Positions 25,486 through 36,122 of a stretch of 64,000 nt of DNA are shown in pieces; the stretch's first letter is position 1, and each line of letters starts with the position of its first letter. The stretch is taken from the NCBI GenBank assembly GCA_015039315.1, contig WIDE01000067.1:62001-126000 (forward strand). The letters run 5' to 3'. The position numbers and the translations under genes are program-made. The notes below the pieces were generated by a model. That model saw nothing but the letters and a program-made list of their open reading frames with translations. It had not been told where the DNA came from and did not search any database. The stretch is from Clavulina sp. PMI_390. Its lineage: Eukaryota > Basidiomycota > Agaricomycetes > Cantharellales > Hydnaceae.

Positions 25486-27613
25486 ATGGGACGTAGACCT
25501 GGTCCTAACCACGCCGAGATCAACGCTCAAGATGTACGTGATACAGCCACTGATATCTGTAGATGACCTAACAAAAGCTTTGTTTGACAGCTGCTGGTCC
25601 CTACTCCCAGCGACCTGTTCACACAAAATAGTGAACCTATCAAATTTTTCATCCAACGCGATACGGGAAAGTCTTTTGTTGCTTGGTTGACCGCAACTAT
25701 CATGGTATGTGATCAACTCTCCTGCTGATAAACTATGACAACGCCAGTGGGCGCATCATTCTTGTTTGGTCGGGCACGTTGCGTCACGCGACCCTCTACT
25801 TCATCTCGATAATAAAATGAATGACACCCAAACATCAGGCCTTTTCTTCTTGCTCGCCCTGCAAGTGACCCTTTCTGTCACTTCTTACACTGCCCCAGAT
25901 GACCTTACACATGCATACTGATTTGATTTACGGCTTTCTTCCAGAAATATGGCGGCACCGTCGTCCCTAATGTCCCGCTCTCTGGGTACATTCTTATCGA
26001 TCCGCTCACCGAATCTGGCGCGCGCCTCAAGGAGAAATGGCTTGATCCTACTGGGCGGCCGCATCGCTATATCGTCCCGTACACATGGGCGCGCGCGTCA
26101 ATCGTCGCGCGCCAGCTGCTTGACGTGGAAGACGTGAAAGACGCCAAAGCTGTGTTTCGTGATGCGCAGAGTCCCGTCCTAATGTTCATCCACCCAGGGA
26201 TCGATAGTGTTGTGTGGCGGAAAGTGAGGATCGACATTGAGGTATGTTTTTACCAGTCCTTCACGTGCAGTTCCCAATCTGACTTGTCACATCGCCCACT
26301 TTGCTCGGCTGACCAGAAATATGGCGGCATCACGGATTGCACAGAGGAGACAGCGCGCGTCATCATTGCTCCACACAGTAAAAAGCGCGAGATTGTCCTT
26401 TGGAATGACCTCGTGAAGCGATACGAACCAGACGAGGCGAAGTTCATTGAGGATGTTGAGTGGGTTGAGCGCTGTATCCGGCAAGGCCAGTTTGAAAGGA
26501 CTGTCCACCGTAAGCCGAACATGGGGGGACGTAAGCCTGGTGGAAGGTTAGTCATTATTTGACTGGTATCATGAGGCGCTCGCTGACCCATGTTATTGCT
26601 CCTGTTGTTCGATGCCACCAGTCGGATCGAGTACACGAAAATGGACGACGACAACCTCGTCAAGTATATTGCTGAAAAAATCCCGTATGCGGAGTCTGGG
26701 GGGCGGTTGGGTAATAATCTCTATATTGAGCTAGAGAATAATGTGCGCCATCGCTTGCTCTTCCTTTGCACCTCTCTGAACTGATTGAATTATTCCCTTA
26801 TGGCTTATCGTTCTACAGAAAGAGAAGTATCCCTGGGCCCAACGGCACTCCTGGCATTCTTGGCGCAACCGCTACAAACTCCGTCAACTTCTCTTCGACG
26901 TTGCCATCAAAGCTTACGTCAAGAAACACGCAAATTCTGGGTCTGCCGACCAAGATCCATCCGCATCTCGTTCTCCGAGTGATGAAGAGAGTGGAGAAGG
27001 CCCTGAACCCGATGCTGAGTCGGAGGACGAGGCTGGGGAAGCCGTCGCAACTACTTCGCGGAACGCTCCCTCAAAAAACAAGCCTCCCAAAAAGCACCAA
27101 AAGCACAATCCTGACACGGCCGAACGCCCTGGTCATCCAGCGTTGATCCCACTCGATAATGCTGTTGACTCTGATTCTTCTGCCAACTCCGATGCTTCTT
27201 CGACAGCATCTCACCCCCGTCCTTCCCATCCCAAGAAGGGGAAACAAAAGCAAATCAGCCAAAAGCGAACTGCAAGACCTTCGACATCAGCATCCACTAA
27301 CTCTCGTCTGCGCAAACGCTCGAGGCGCGAGATCGACAGCAGCGACAGCAGTGATGGAGATAGTTGGAAGGGTGACGGAGGCGAAGATGAAAACTTTGGT
27401 GGCGATGATTTAGCTGGGAATGTGCCTGGTTCGGCGACTACTTCTGCCCGACGATCAGTTCGAAAGCGGAAAAGGGTTTTGTTAGGTTCAAGCGAGGGCG
27501 AGATCGATAGGGAAATCGCTGGAGGGGGCGAACATGAAAACCCAGGCACCAGTGTAGTCGTACAAGAAGAAGGTGAAGGAGAAAGGGAGCATGGTCGAGC
27601 AGAAACTTCGTAG
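25486..27613 (+). CDS. rap1: Rap1-like telomere protein (tandem BRCT-like region plus Rap1-type Myb domain)
   Basis: Six exons (25486-25533, 25591-25704, 25945-26241, 26317-26546, 26622-26742, 26819-27613) join in frame to about 534 residues. The N-terminal half has two BRCT-like units: PIKFFIQRDTGKSFVAWLTATIMKYGGTVV with LIDPL, and SVVWRKVRIDIEKYGGITDCT with ARVIIAPHSK, each broken by an intron just before KYGG. A Rap1-type Myb domain follows at about 240-305: YTKMDDDNLVKYIAEKIPYA...GNNLYIELENN, then KEKYPWAQRHSWHSWRNRYK. The C-terminal 230 residues are acidic and basic low complexity with Lys/Arg patches. A C-terminal RCT domain was not recognised. Rap1 proteins sit in shelterin or on telomeric DNA; whether this one binds DNA directly cannot be told here. 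The splice between the Myb halves is the least sure junction. Confidence 0.8.
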
Positions 27614-27966
27614 TAGTTCAGTTGTCAAGCTCACAATCAACCTTCACTGCTGAGAAGCGAGTGTGACGTCAGAGAGCCCTGTACGGTGATACGAGGTTGG
27701 TCTCAATTCAACAGCCTAGCGCCAGGAACCATGACCCGGAAACAAGCAGCATGCCGTCGAAATTCATTCCAGCCGGGAGGTCAGTTCAGACTCAGGGCAG
27801 CTCAAGACTCTAATCGCACTCTAAGCTAATAACCGAGACCAAATTAGTCAATGGATGCAACACATATATTGGGATGATGTATAGGTCCGTCATGTAAAAA
27901 TGTATCACCGAAGCGAGGGTAAATCGAGGGTTAAGATCCTGGAGGGAAGTCAAGGTTGCAAATACT
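27614..27966. other. Convergent 3' flanks of the Rap1-like and eIF2A genes
   Basis: About 350 bp with no gene or repeat that I can support. Confidence 0.4.
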
Positions 27967-30569
27967 TCAAGCACCAAGGCTTTGGAGCTCCCGCCGAATC
28001 TCGGCCTCGCCTTCAATCTTCTTGAGCTGAGTGGCCTCAAGTTTGTCGCCCTTAGCCACGCGTTCTTTGAGTTCCTCAATCGCCTTGAGCTGGAGTGTCC
28101 ATATATGAGCATCAACGCTGGCAGATGAGAAGTCATCGAGAAAGATATTAACTCACCTTCTTATTGAGGTTGCGAACCTTCTTCGCCAAGGGATCCAGTC
28201 CTGCATCTGCTCCTGGCGTCTCTGGAATTGGCGCTGCTAGTGGAGGTGGAGCTACGATCGTAATGGGTGGAGGCACCTCCGCGTCTCCACCAGTAGCCCC
28301 ATCCTTTTTACCCTTTTTCTTGCCCCTCTTATTATCTTGCGAGCCGCTCGGGCCCCCGCTCCCAGGAGGAGGTGCACCAGGAACAGCCCGATGACGAGGA
28401 GGCGCACCAGGAACCTCCCGTCCACTAGAGCCATTGGCGAACCGAGCGTTGGCGGGCGTCCCAGTTCGCGAAGGATTGGGCGAGCCATTCGACGGCGAAT
28501 AAGACATGCCGCCCTCGTCTTCACGCTTATAAATGGAAGGAGTAGCGCCTCCTCGAGCCCCGGGAGGCCGGTACGCACCAGCTGGCTTGGTAGCTATACA
28601 ATGCAGGTTGGTGTCTCGTCCATTGAGTGAAGGATGATATGAACTCACGAGTAGCCTTGACCACAGTGGAGAGAGCCTGGGCGTCTGCTGATGCAGCTGG
28701 GGCAGGAGGTATGTTGGCAGGGAACGGAGGGGCCTTTTCCGTCTGCAGTCGCTTCCACGATGCCTATGATAGATGCGCGAAACATAAGCTTATTGACAGA
28801 ATGTCCATATGTTGAGATGAAACGAACCTGATAGAGCTCATCTATCATCTGAACATGCAAGAGAGGTCCCGAACAGTGCCAAATTTTGATCCCGTTATCA
28901 ACACGCAAGCGTGGGCTGAGGGTTGCTGTTAACAAGGTCTTTCCGTCATTGCTCCACTCGCAATAACTTGAATTGGGAGCATCAATCTGGCAAACTTTAT
29001 TCAACGTCCTCCGATCGAAGATGTCGATTTTGCCTGCCAAGTTGCCGAACCCAGCGAGGGCGAGCAGCCGCGCTTGGGGGTTATAGCGAATGAAGTTCCA
29101 CGGATTAGCGCCAAAGTCCGTGGTAACCTTTGCACGCTGGTCAAAGAGAGAGGCTTTGGCGGGCATGTCTATTCAATTGCATCGAAATGTCAGCGTTTGT
29201 ATTATTCCACGAGGTGATAGTAAGGAGATGATATACGTACAGCCATACACAACTCCAAACTCCTTCGAATTTGGACTCCATTCGAAATCGTGGATTGGCC
29301 CTTCCTTATCTGTGACAGAGGCGTCAGCCAGTGGATTGAACGGGATCGCGAGATGACGCACCCAGGGGGACTCGACAGTCAAAGTTTCCAGCGGAGCTCA
29401 GCAGCATCAGGTTGGTCTCGCCGTAGTAACTCTTGTTCGTCTTATCGACGTCGGCATGTGACAGGAGCAGCAACTGGGTACCCATTGGATTCCACTTGAT
29501 GGTGACAGAGTCCGCCTTGTAGAAGGACTTCTTGCACGTGGGCGGCGCCGCCAGAGTGGTTAGACCATGAAGCGCCACACTTGCGGGAGCGCCCTAAAGA
29601 GGAAAGCGGATCAGTTAAGTCATGTACATGAAAGCTAAGAAGCTAGGAAGATATGCAATACACCTTCTTTTCTCCGACGAAAACCGCGATCGTAGGGTTC
29701 CTGCCAGGACTGAGGGAAATACTTGTCAACCCCTCAACTTTGAGCTTGTCAACCACACCCTTAGCCCAGTCGGATGGACTGAAAACCTGAATATCAGGCC
29801 CAGCTGTTCGCACCGCATGTGACTCATTGGAAGTGTACTGCAAGTCCCTAATAATAAGGCACGTCAAGAAAGTGACCCAAGTAAAACCGAAACAACGAAC
29901 CACTTCTTATCCTCATCCTGATTCTTCTGAGTGAATGAAGTGACTTCCTCGCCCGTCGCAACCTTCCATACGCGGAGATTTTTGTGCTGAGCCCCGTCCT
30001 CAAGCTTCACTGGGTAAGTTGCGGAAGAGTCAGCATCGTCAAAGAAATATCTTAGAGTGGTGCATACCGATGCGCTCCCAGGTAGATAGGAACGTCCCAA
30101 GGGGAGAGAAATTCAAATCAACTGCTGCTTGGACTGGCAGTTCCTGGAAAATAGCAGCATCTGCTGAGGTGTGGATCTTAACACTGCCGGAGAAGTTTTT
30201 AGCAGTGAAAGGCTGTCGAGGCGTAAACTAGCTGGACGTACCTCCCAGGGACTGCGTAAGCAAAGTACACGCCATCGGGACTATACACGTAGCTCTTGGC
30301 GGGGGCGTCTGGCCTGCATTGCCGCTGCAGTCAGCTTATTTTCATTGAAAACGTTGGAGAGGAGAAAAGCGAACTTTTGGAATGCATCAACTAATTGATA
30401 GGTGGGCGAACCGGACGATAGACCCATAGTCTTCTGAGCGCGGACTGAGAAAGACATCGGTGGCGGTCAGCCACAAAACTTAGCGGGATGCTAAAATTGA
30501 GCGCAGAAACTACTAACAAGCATACTGCTCAGTTATGGGAGCCAGCTGTGTCGATGGAGGAGCTGCCAT
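27967..30569 (-). CDS. eIF2A: Eukaryotic translation initiation factor 2A (eIF2A)
   Basis: Twelve exons (30569-30518, 30444-30375, 30313-30242, 30183-30068, 30009-29901, 29847-29664, 29593-29362, 29309-29241, 29168-28828, 28763-28649, 28593-28157, 28089-27967) preserve frame and give about 639 residues. The protein starts MAAPPSTQLAPITEQYAFRAQK and continues with SYVYSPDGVYFAYAVPG, the propeller core NLRVWKVATGEEV, IKWNPMGTQLLLLSHADVD, IHDFEWSPNSKEFGVVYG, NPWNFIRYNPQARLLALAGFGNLAG in pieces, and CEWSNDGKTLLTATLSPRLRVDNG. The C-terminal extension is Pro/Gly-rich, then lysine-rich (KRGKKKGKKDG) and ends in a charged helix. eIF2A delivers initiator tRNA or supports non-canonical initiation and has a nine-bladed propeller. 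The start codon lies within a 112-bp tandem duplication, so an alternative upstream start exists. Confidence 0.93.
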
Positions 30570-30766
30570 TATGGGAAGACTAGCAAAAAAGTTGGAAAGA
30601 GGCGAAGATGCGGTTGGGATGGCGGGAGGGAACACGACTTTGGAAGCAAGCGAACAGCTGTGTCGATGTAGGAGCTGCCATTATGGAAAGACTAGCAAAC
30701 AAGTTGGAAAGAGGCGAAGATGCGGTTGGGATGGCGGGAGGGAACACGACTTTGGAAGCAAGCGAA
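30543..30766. repeat. 112-bp tandem duplication across the eIF2A start codon
   Basis: Unit 1 (30543-30654) and unit 2 (30655-30766) are nearly identical with a few substitutions. Unit 1 holds most of the first eIF2A exon and its ATG. Unit 2, upstream on the minus strand, holds a second ATG in the same context (MAAPTSTQL) but its frame runs to a stop, so it should act as an upstream open frame or a duplicated leader. Confidence 0.9.
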
Positions 30767-31235
30767 TGCCTCGATAATCGTTGCTGGGGCCGTCAGGAGC
30801 AAGGGGCCAGACTGATCAAATCACGAATTGAAGAAGCAAGCTTTTGTTAGCGATGCCATGCGTTCGCAATGTGTTAACCAACATCCTACCTCTTGTGATG
30901 GTCACAGCTGAGGTCCCGTCCTCAGACGCTGGGCGCTTATCGATTCTTTCCGGCCAGCAGCCAATCTTTGGACACAGGTCACCACCTAACGGCGATGCCG
31001 CATTCTTCTGGCGTTAGCGACGCCGAGTCTCTCATAGAAAGCATCATTTAGTGAATCTTGGTTTCAGAGATCTGAGTTCGCTTACAGCAACCCCAATCAG
31101 GCAAGGCCAGAATAACATTATGATTGAACAACCTGCAAATTGAACCAACCGTTCAAAGGAGATCTCTTCTATGCGAGTCTCTTGTCTCAAAATATCCTGC
31201 ACTAATGTTATAAGCACTACACTATCTGCAAGGCG
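30767..31235. other. Intergenic; eIF2A upstream region and 3' flank of the MYND gene
   Basis: No gene, RNA or repeat is seen beyond the edge of the tandem duplication. Confidence 0.4.
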
Positions 31236-33145
31236 TCACTTCCCCTTCTTGCCCTTGCACCGTATCTTGTGATTTTTCCAATCTCTACTCAATGGGAAGC
31301 TAGCCGTCAATGATGAGCGGGAAAAAAACGATGAAGTCAAGTGCTCACTTTTTCTGGCACGGTGCTGAGCAATAGGTCTGTTCCTTACACGCAGAACAAA
31401 GCATGTCCGCGGCCTTGACTTTCACACAACCTACACTGCCACATATCCTTGTTTCCGGAATATTAGGAGGTGGTACCAGTGTACGAGACATCTCGTCAAA
31501 GGCTTTTTTCCATTCCTGAGTCACCCAGGGTTTCACGTTCGGACGATTGGACAGTCGGCGATGGACGATATAAACTTGGGTCCAGAACTTGGAAGTGTAC
31601 GGTCCGTTCGCTTTCGGATCGGCAGTAAGGAGTGCGGCAATATAAGTGACTATTGCTGTCACTTCGTCTATGGTTAACGCCACGAGAATTTTACTCAGCA
31701 AATTTGGGCTCGCTAGCTAGGATCAAGAAAGGCAACCCACTGGTTTGGCCTTGAATGGCATCTACAGACCACTCCTCGAGCAGAAAAATGAGGTCCCCCG
31801 AAACCGCCTCTTTGGCAGGCCCATCAATCTTGTGGGTGTAACACGACATCATCGTCCTGCGCCACACAATCGTCATGGAGTCATGCCAATCAAAGGATGT
31901 CGGGTGCCTCATGGGGTTTGTGTCATGCGTGAATTTCGGGAACGCCTTAGCCGCCTTCTTGATATCGAGAGAGAAAGTGATGAAGCGATGTTTCGCGAGA
32001 GCTCTGATAGACTTCTCCGAAGTGTCGACCGCGGCAACCATCTTAAGAACGTCAAACTGTTGGAGGCGCGCGAATACATGAGAGTCGTCAAGTGACTCGA
32101 TAGGGAGATCTTTCGCTGAGCCAGGTGCTCCATACGCTTGATCCCAGATCTCGTCATAAGTTAACCCAGTAGCCGCTTCGGCATTCACCTTTCCCTCGCC
32201 AGGCGTGCGATCGTGAATGGCATCAATACATCCGCAGAAGATACCTACACTGACAATGCCGGCTTGACGAGAGTGTTGAGAAGCCGGGCCAGTAGCTAAT
32301 CGCGAGCGGAGGATAGCAACGCAGGGGAGAGTCGCACGAGCGAGGGCAATACTTCAAGTGATGACGTTAGTGCTTTGCCATTATTCCTCCTATGTGAACT
32401 AGAGATCAAAGATTAATGGAAAAATCACTCACTTGGGACCGGGAAGTGTGGATGTATTTTCGAGATCGATGATAGGAGAAAGCGTTGATAGACATAACAG
32501 CCTCAACATAGCTAGATTTTCAGTATCTACACCCGGACTCTCGTCCATGAGGTGAGGGCATAACAGGTAGGCTTTTACCAGGCCCAAACCGAAACTGTTC
32601 CATTCGACTTCAGCGGCACGAAAAATAGCACCGTGATGTTTTTGGATGTTCTTGCCGAGATTTCCAAGGGCCTCAAGGGCGTTCCACCAGGTAGAGAACT
32701 TGGCACCGGTAACAGAGTGATTTTCCAGAAGCAAAGAGATCGTAGGATGAACTGAGATACGTTTACCAAGGTGTTCCTAGTAGGAGACTGCAGCTTCGGG
32801 ACTTACCACGAAATCTTCGGGCTTTATCAATTTTGTGTCTGGTGCATAGTCAATGAGAAGCTGCGCCAACACCTTCACAACACCACCTTTGATCAACGCG
32901 GAGACTAAGAAGGGATCGGATGTCGGAGGTGGTCGGGGAGGACCGTCTCCTCTCAGGCCTGCCTGAAGGTTCAACCACAGATCGTCGAGGTCGACATCTG
33001 TCGAGGACGCAACGCCGCTCAATGGCAACTTCGACGTGGTCCAGACTCTTCTGAGACCATCTGAGGCGCTTTTACGAGCCTCCGCCTCTTTGGGATAGGT
33101 GGAAACGAAGTTAAATGGGGTAGGAAACGCCCCCATCAGGCTCAA
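31236..33145 (-). CDS. MYND zinc-finger protein, paralogue 1
   Basis: Five exons (33145-32807, 32776-32433, 32351-31741, 31667-31349, 31284-31236) give about 553 residues. The body is helical with no domain I can name; it includes LVSALIKGGVVKVLAQLLIDYAP and WWNALEALGNLGKNI, which look like armadillo- or HEAT-like helices. At the very C terminus is a MYND finger split by the last intron: CGSVGC, MLCSACKEQTYCSAPCQKK, then DWKNHKIRC, supplying the Cys and the His/Cys zinc ligands. The protein ends in a Lys-rich tail a few residues later. MYND fingers bind short proline-containing peptides. Genes of this helical-plus-MYND shape are commonly multicopy in mushroom-forming fungi; no cellular role is known to me. 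Start is ATG 33145 or 33136; an upstream exon is possible because paralogue 2 aligns slightly further out. Confidence 0.8.
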
Positions 33146-33801
33146 GTTGGTGTTGGCTGTTCTCGTGCAGTCTGTGATGGCAAAACAGTCTGCCTCATTG
33201 TGCGGAACGAGTATGAACGTGGGATTGGTGAATTGCCGTGCCCCCCGACAGGCACATGTTTTCTTGAATGGGACGATTTTCCCCAGCCGATAAGATCAGC
33301 TGAGCAATCGGAGAGGTTGATGACTGGGCCGCCGTGGGAACCGAGCATTGTGCACCAAAGAGTAAACTGGCTGCTACGTCTGATCGTGGCCTGGATAGAA
33401 GACAAGGTCGTTGACAAACGGCGAAATTTCCAGCGAATAGCGCATTCTAGTGAGAAATTTTCCGTCCGCTTAGTACAAGCAATACATTCATCGATTGAAG
33501 CATTCCAGAAACGAGGGGACATCATTTCTTCTTCCAATGTTGAATTACAAAGAAGGATGATCATATCTAACCTTCTCTCCACCAAAGCCTAGCGATCTAG
33601 ATCGCAATGAGCAAAGGACACAGGCGATTGTACTGAAAAATGTATGCTGGAAGCCTGATCTACCTCCCTACGCCATGCCATGGCCCGCAAATGAGCGTCA
33701 GGAGGCGGATGTATGATAGGCAGGAAATAGCAACTTGGGCTGGCAGCCATCCACTTGAATATCACCAGTATCGCTTGAGCGCCCAACCCATAACCCCGTT
33801 G
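33146..33801. other. Spacer between the two MYND paralogues
   Basis: A plus-strand frame of 130 codons (33200-33592) and an overlapping minus-strand frame of 147 codons are both open, but neither resembles a known family. At most one could be coding. I call neither. Confidence 0.35.
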
Positions 33802-35698
33802 TCACTTTCCCTCCCTCTTGCAGTGAGATTTATGGGCTTTCCAATCTCTACCCGGAGATGAGATGGATCAAACACTAGGGTTAGGTTAACTATTGTTGAA
33901 GGGGCTTACTTTTTCTGACAGGCTGCCGAACAGTATGTCTGCTTTCCGCAGCCGGAACAAATCATTTCCGCGGGTTCTACTCGCGCACATCCCACGCAGC
34001 CACATACAATCGAGACAGTTTGATTCCCAAACTATAAAAGCCTCGGCGATATTGCGTTAAAAGCTTCGTTCCATTCCTGGACGACCCAAGGTTGGAGCCC
34101 TTGACGATTGGCAAGTCGACGATGGACGTAATAGACCTGGTTGAAAAGTTTGGACAGATACCGCTCATCGGCGCCAAATCTCGTGTTAAGAAGGGTGTCG
34201 AGATCAGAAACGATTTGTGTTATTTTGTCTGTCCGTTGTACGACGCCAATTCAATTCGCAGAAAGATACAGACATGGAATATTACTCACAGACTTGGGTT
34301 GATAATGCGCCTATCGACCACTCTTCAAGCAAAAATATTAGATCGCCAGCGACTGCTTCTCTAGCAGGTCCGTCAATCCCGTACTGAGAGCACGATGTTA
34401 TTATCTTCTCCCACGCGAGCATCATGGAATCATGCCAATCCATCGATGTCGGCTGCCTCATTGGGTCTGGATCGCGAGCGAACTTCGAGAACGCTTTAGC
34501 GGCATGTTTCAAATTGAGGGTGAATATTATAAAGCGATGCTTTGCAAGAGCCTTGATAGAATTCTCTGAAGTGTCAGCCGCAATGAGCGCCATGAGTGCA
34601 TCAAACTGCTGAAGGTGCGCAGACAAATGAGAGCTATCGAGGGGTTCAACGGGGAAGTCCTTCATTACACCAGGAGAGCCATACGCCTGTGCGTAGATCT
34701 CGTCGTATGAAACCCCCATGAGTTCTTCGGCACTCACTTCTCTTTGGTCAGGATCGTGATAGCGGATTATATCGAGGCATTCACCAAGAATGCTCACGCT
34801 CACGCTATTGGCTTCACCGGAGAGAAGAGAATACGGCCCATAGGCTAATCGGGAGCGGAGAATACCAAGAAATCGAAGGGTGGTACGAGCTAGGGCAACG
34901 CTTCAAATAAGAGGCATCAGCGCTCATGAATGAAGCACATCTTAGGCTGAAGATTGAGAATTCTTACTCACCGGGATTAGGCACTGCCAAGGTATCTTTA
35001 GGTTTGAAGACAGGACAAAGTGACCAGAGACACATCAGCCTCACAAGCACCAATCGGTCTACACCAACATCCGAGTTCCCCTCCACTATATGAGGGCAGG
35101 ACATATACGCCTTTACAAGTTCCAGCCCATGATTGTTCCATTCGATTTCAGCCCGACGGAACATAGCGCCATCGTGTTCCGGGATATCCTTGCCGAGAGA
35201 CCCAAGGGCCTCGAGAGCCTGCCACCACATTGAGGACTTGTCCGTGGCGTCCAAATCAATTTCGATTGAGAGTAAGGGGAGGGCTACTCAGTGACCTCTT
35301 CGCTGGTAGATCATCAACTCGAGGCTTACCATAAAGTCATTAAAATTCATCGCTTTAATACTTAGGGCGTTCTCAATAATCAATTGAGCCAACACCTTGA
35401 CAATACCGCCTTTGATCAACGCGGAGACCAATAAAGGATCGGATGTCGGTTCTAGTCGAGGGGGTCCGTCTCCTCTCAAGGCAAAGTGAAAGCTCATCCA
35501 TAAATCTTCCAGGTCGGCGCTAGCCAAAGATGTGCCGTATAGTGGTAGCTTTGCCACAGACCACACTTTTTTCAAGCCTTTCAGTGCGCTGAGGCGAGCG
35601 TTCCCCTCTTCAGGGTATTTGGTGACGAGGTTATCTATGGGTTTTGCGGAATTGAACTTTAGGCTAGGCTTTGTGTTGCGCTTCCTTGTCGTGCTCAT
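33802..35698 (-). pseudogene. MYND zinc-finger protein, paralogue 2, with premature stop before the MYND finger
   Basis: This is a paralogue of the adjacent gene with the same exon order. The start (MSTTRKRN) is at 35698. Matching blocks are VSALIKGGIVKVLAQLIIENAL, WWQALEALGSLGKDI, VALARTTLRFLGILRSRLA and GDLIFLLEEWS. The finger itself is complete: CGCVGC, MICSGCGKQTYCSAACQKK, then DWKAHKSHC after a canonical intron, with the stop at 33802-33804. However, an in-frame TAG at 34032-34034 lies about 15 codons before the finger, in a stretch that aligns without gaps to paralogue 1. The join between exons 1 and 2 (about 35,330 to 35,270) also could not be made in frame, and about ten residues present in paralogue 1 are missing there. 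I infer a decayed or truncated copy. A truncated product lacking the finger is possible. Confidence 0.68.
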
Positions 35699-36122
35699 GG
35701 TTGTGAGAGCGTCATTGACCTCATGTGTGTATGACGTGGTGAGTTGCCATCTCCACACATCCAGAGGTTTTGGTCATGTCATGCTCACGCACAGACGGCA
35801 AAATCGAACAAACTACATCACAATTACTGGCATTTCATGACGGCGACATCGCACTGTTACGAAGCAAAAACTACAAAATATGCAACATCTCCGGAGGAGC
35901 TGGGGAGGGGTAAACGTTATGGTGGCTACGATAAGAAACATAAGGAAGAGGGAGCAAGTGTGTTGATACGGCTACAGTGTGGGATATGATGAACTGAGGG
36001 CGTGACGATTACATATTAAGTTAGGATGGGAGGAGGGGATATGAAAGCAAGATGTCATGAGATAGCGCAGATAAAGGAGTCTCAATGATCACTAGCGAGC
36101 AACAAGCAAACTAGACGGACAA
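35699..36122. other. Intergenic; MYND 2 upstream region and Epl1 3' flank
   Basis: No gene is supported in these 424 bases. Confidence 0.4.

Noticed and set aside
33200..33592. Plus-strand 130-codon open frame between the MYND genes
   Set aside because: No recognisable domain, no linked splice sites, and an equally long open frame on the opposite strand; it lies in the likely promoter of MYND 1.
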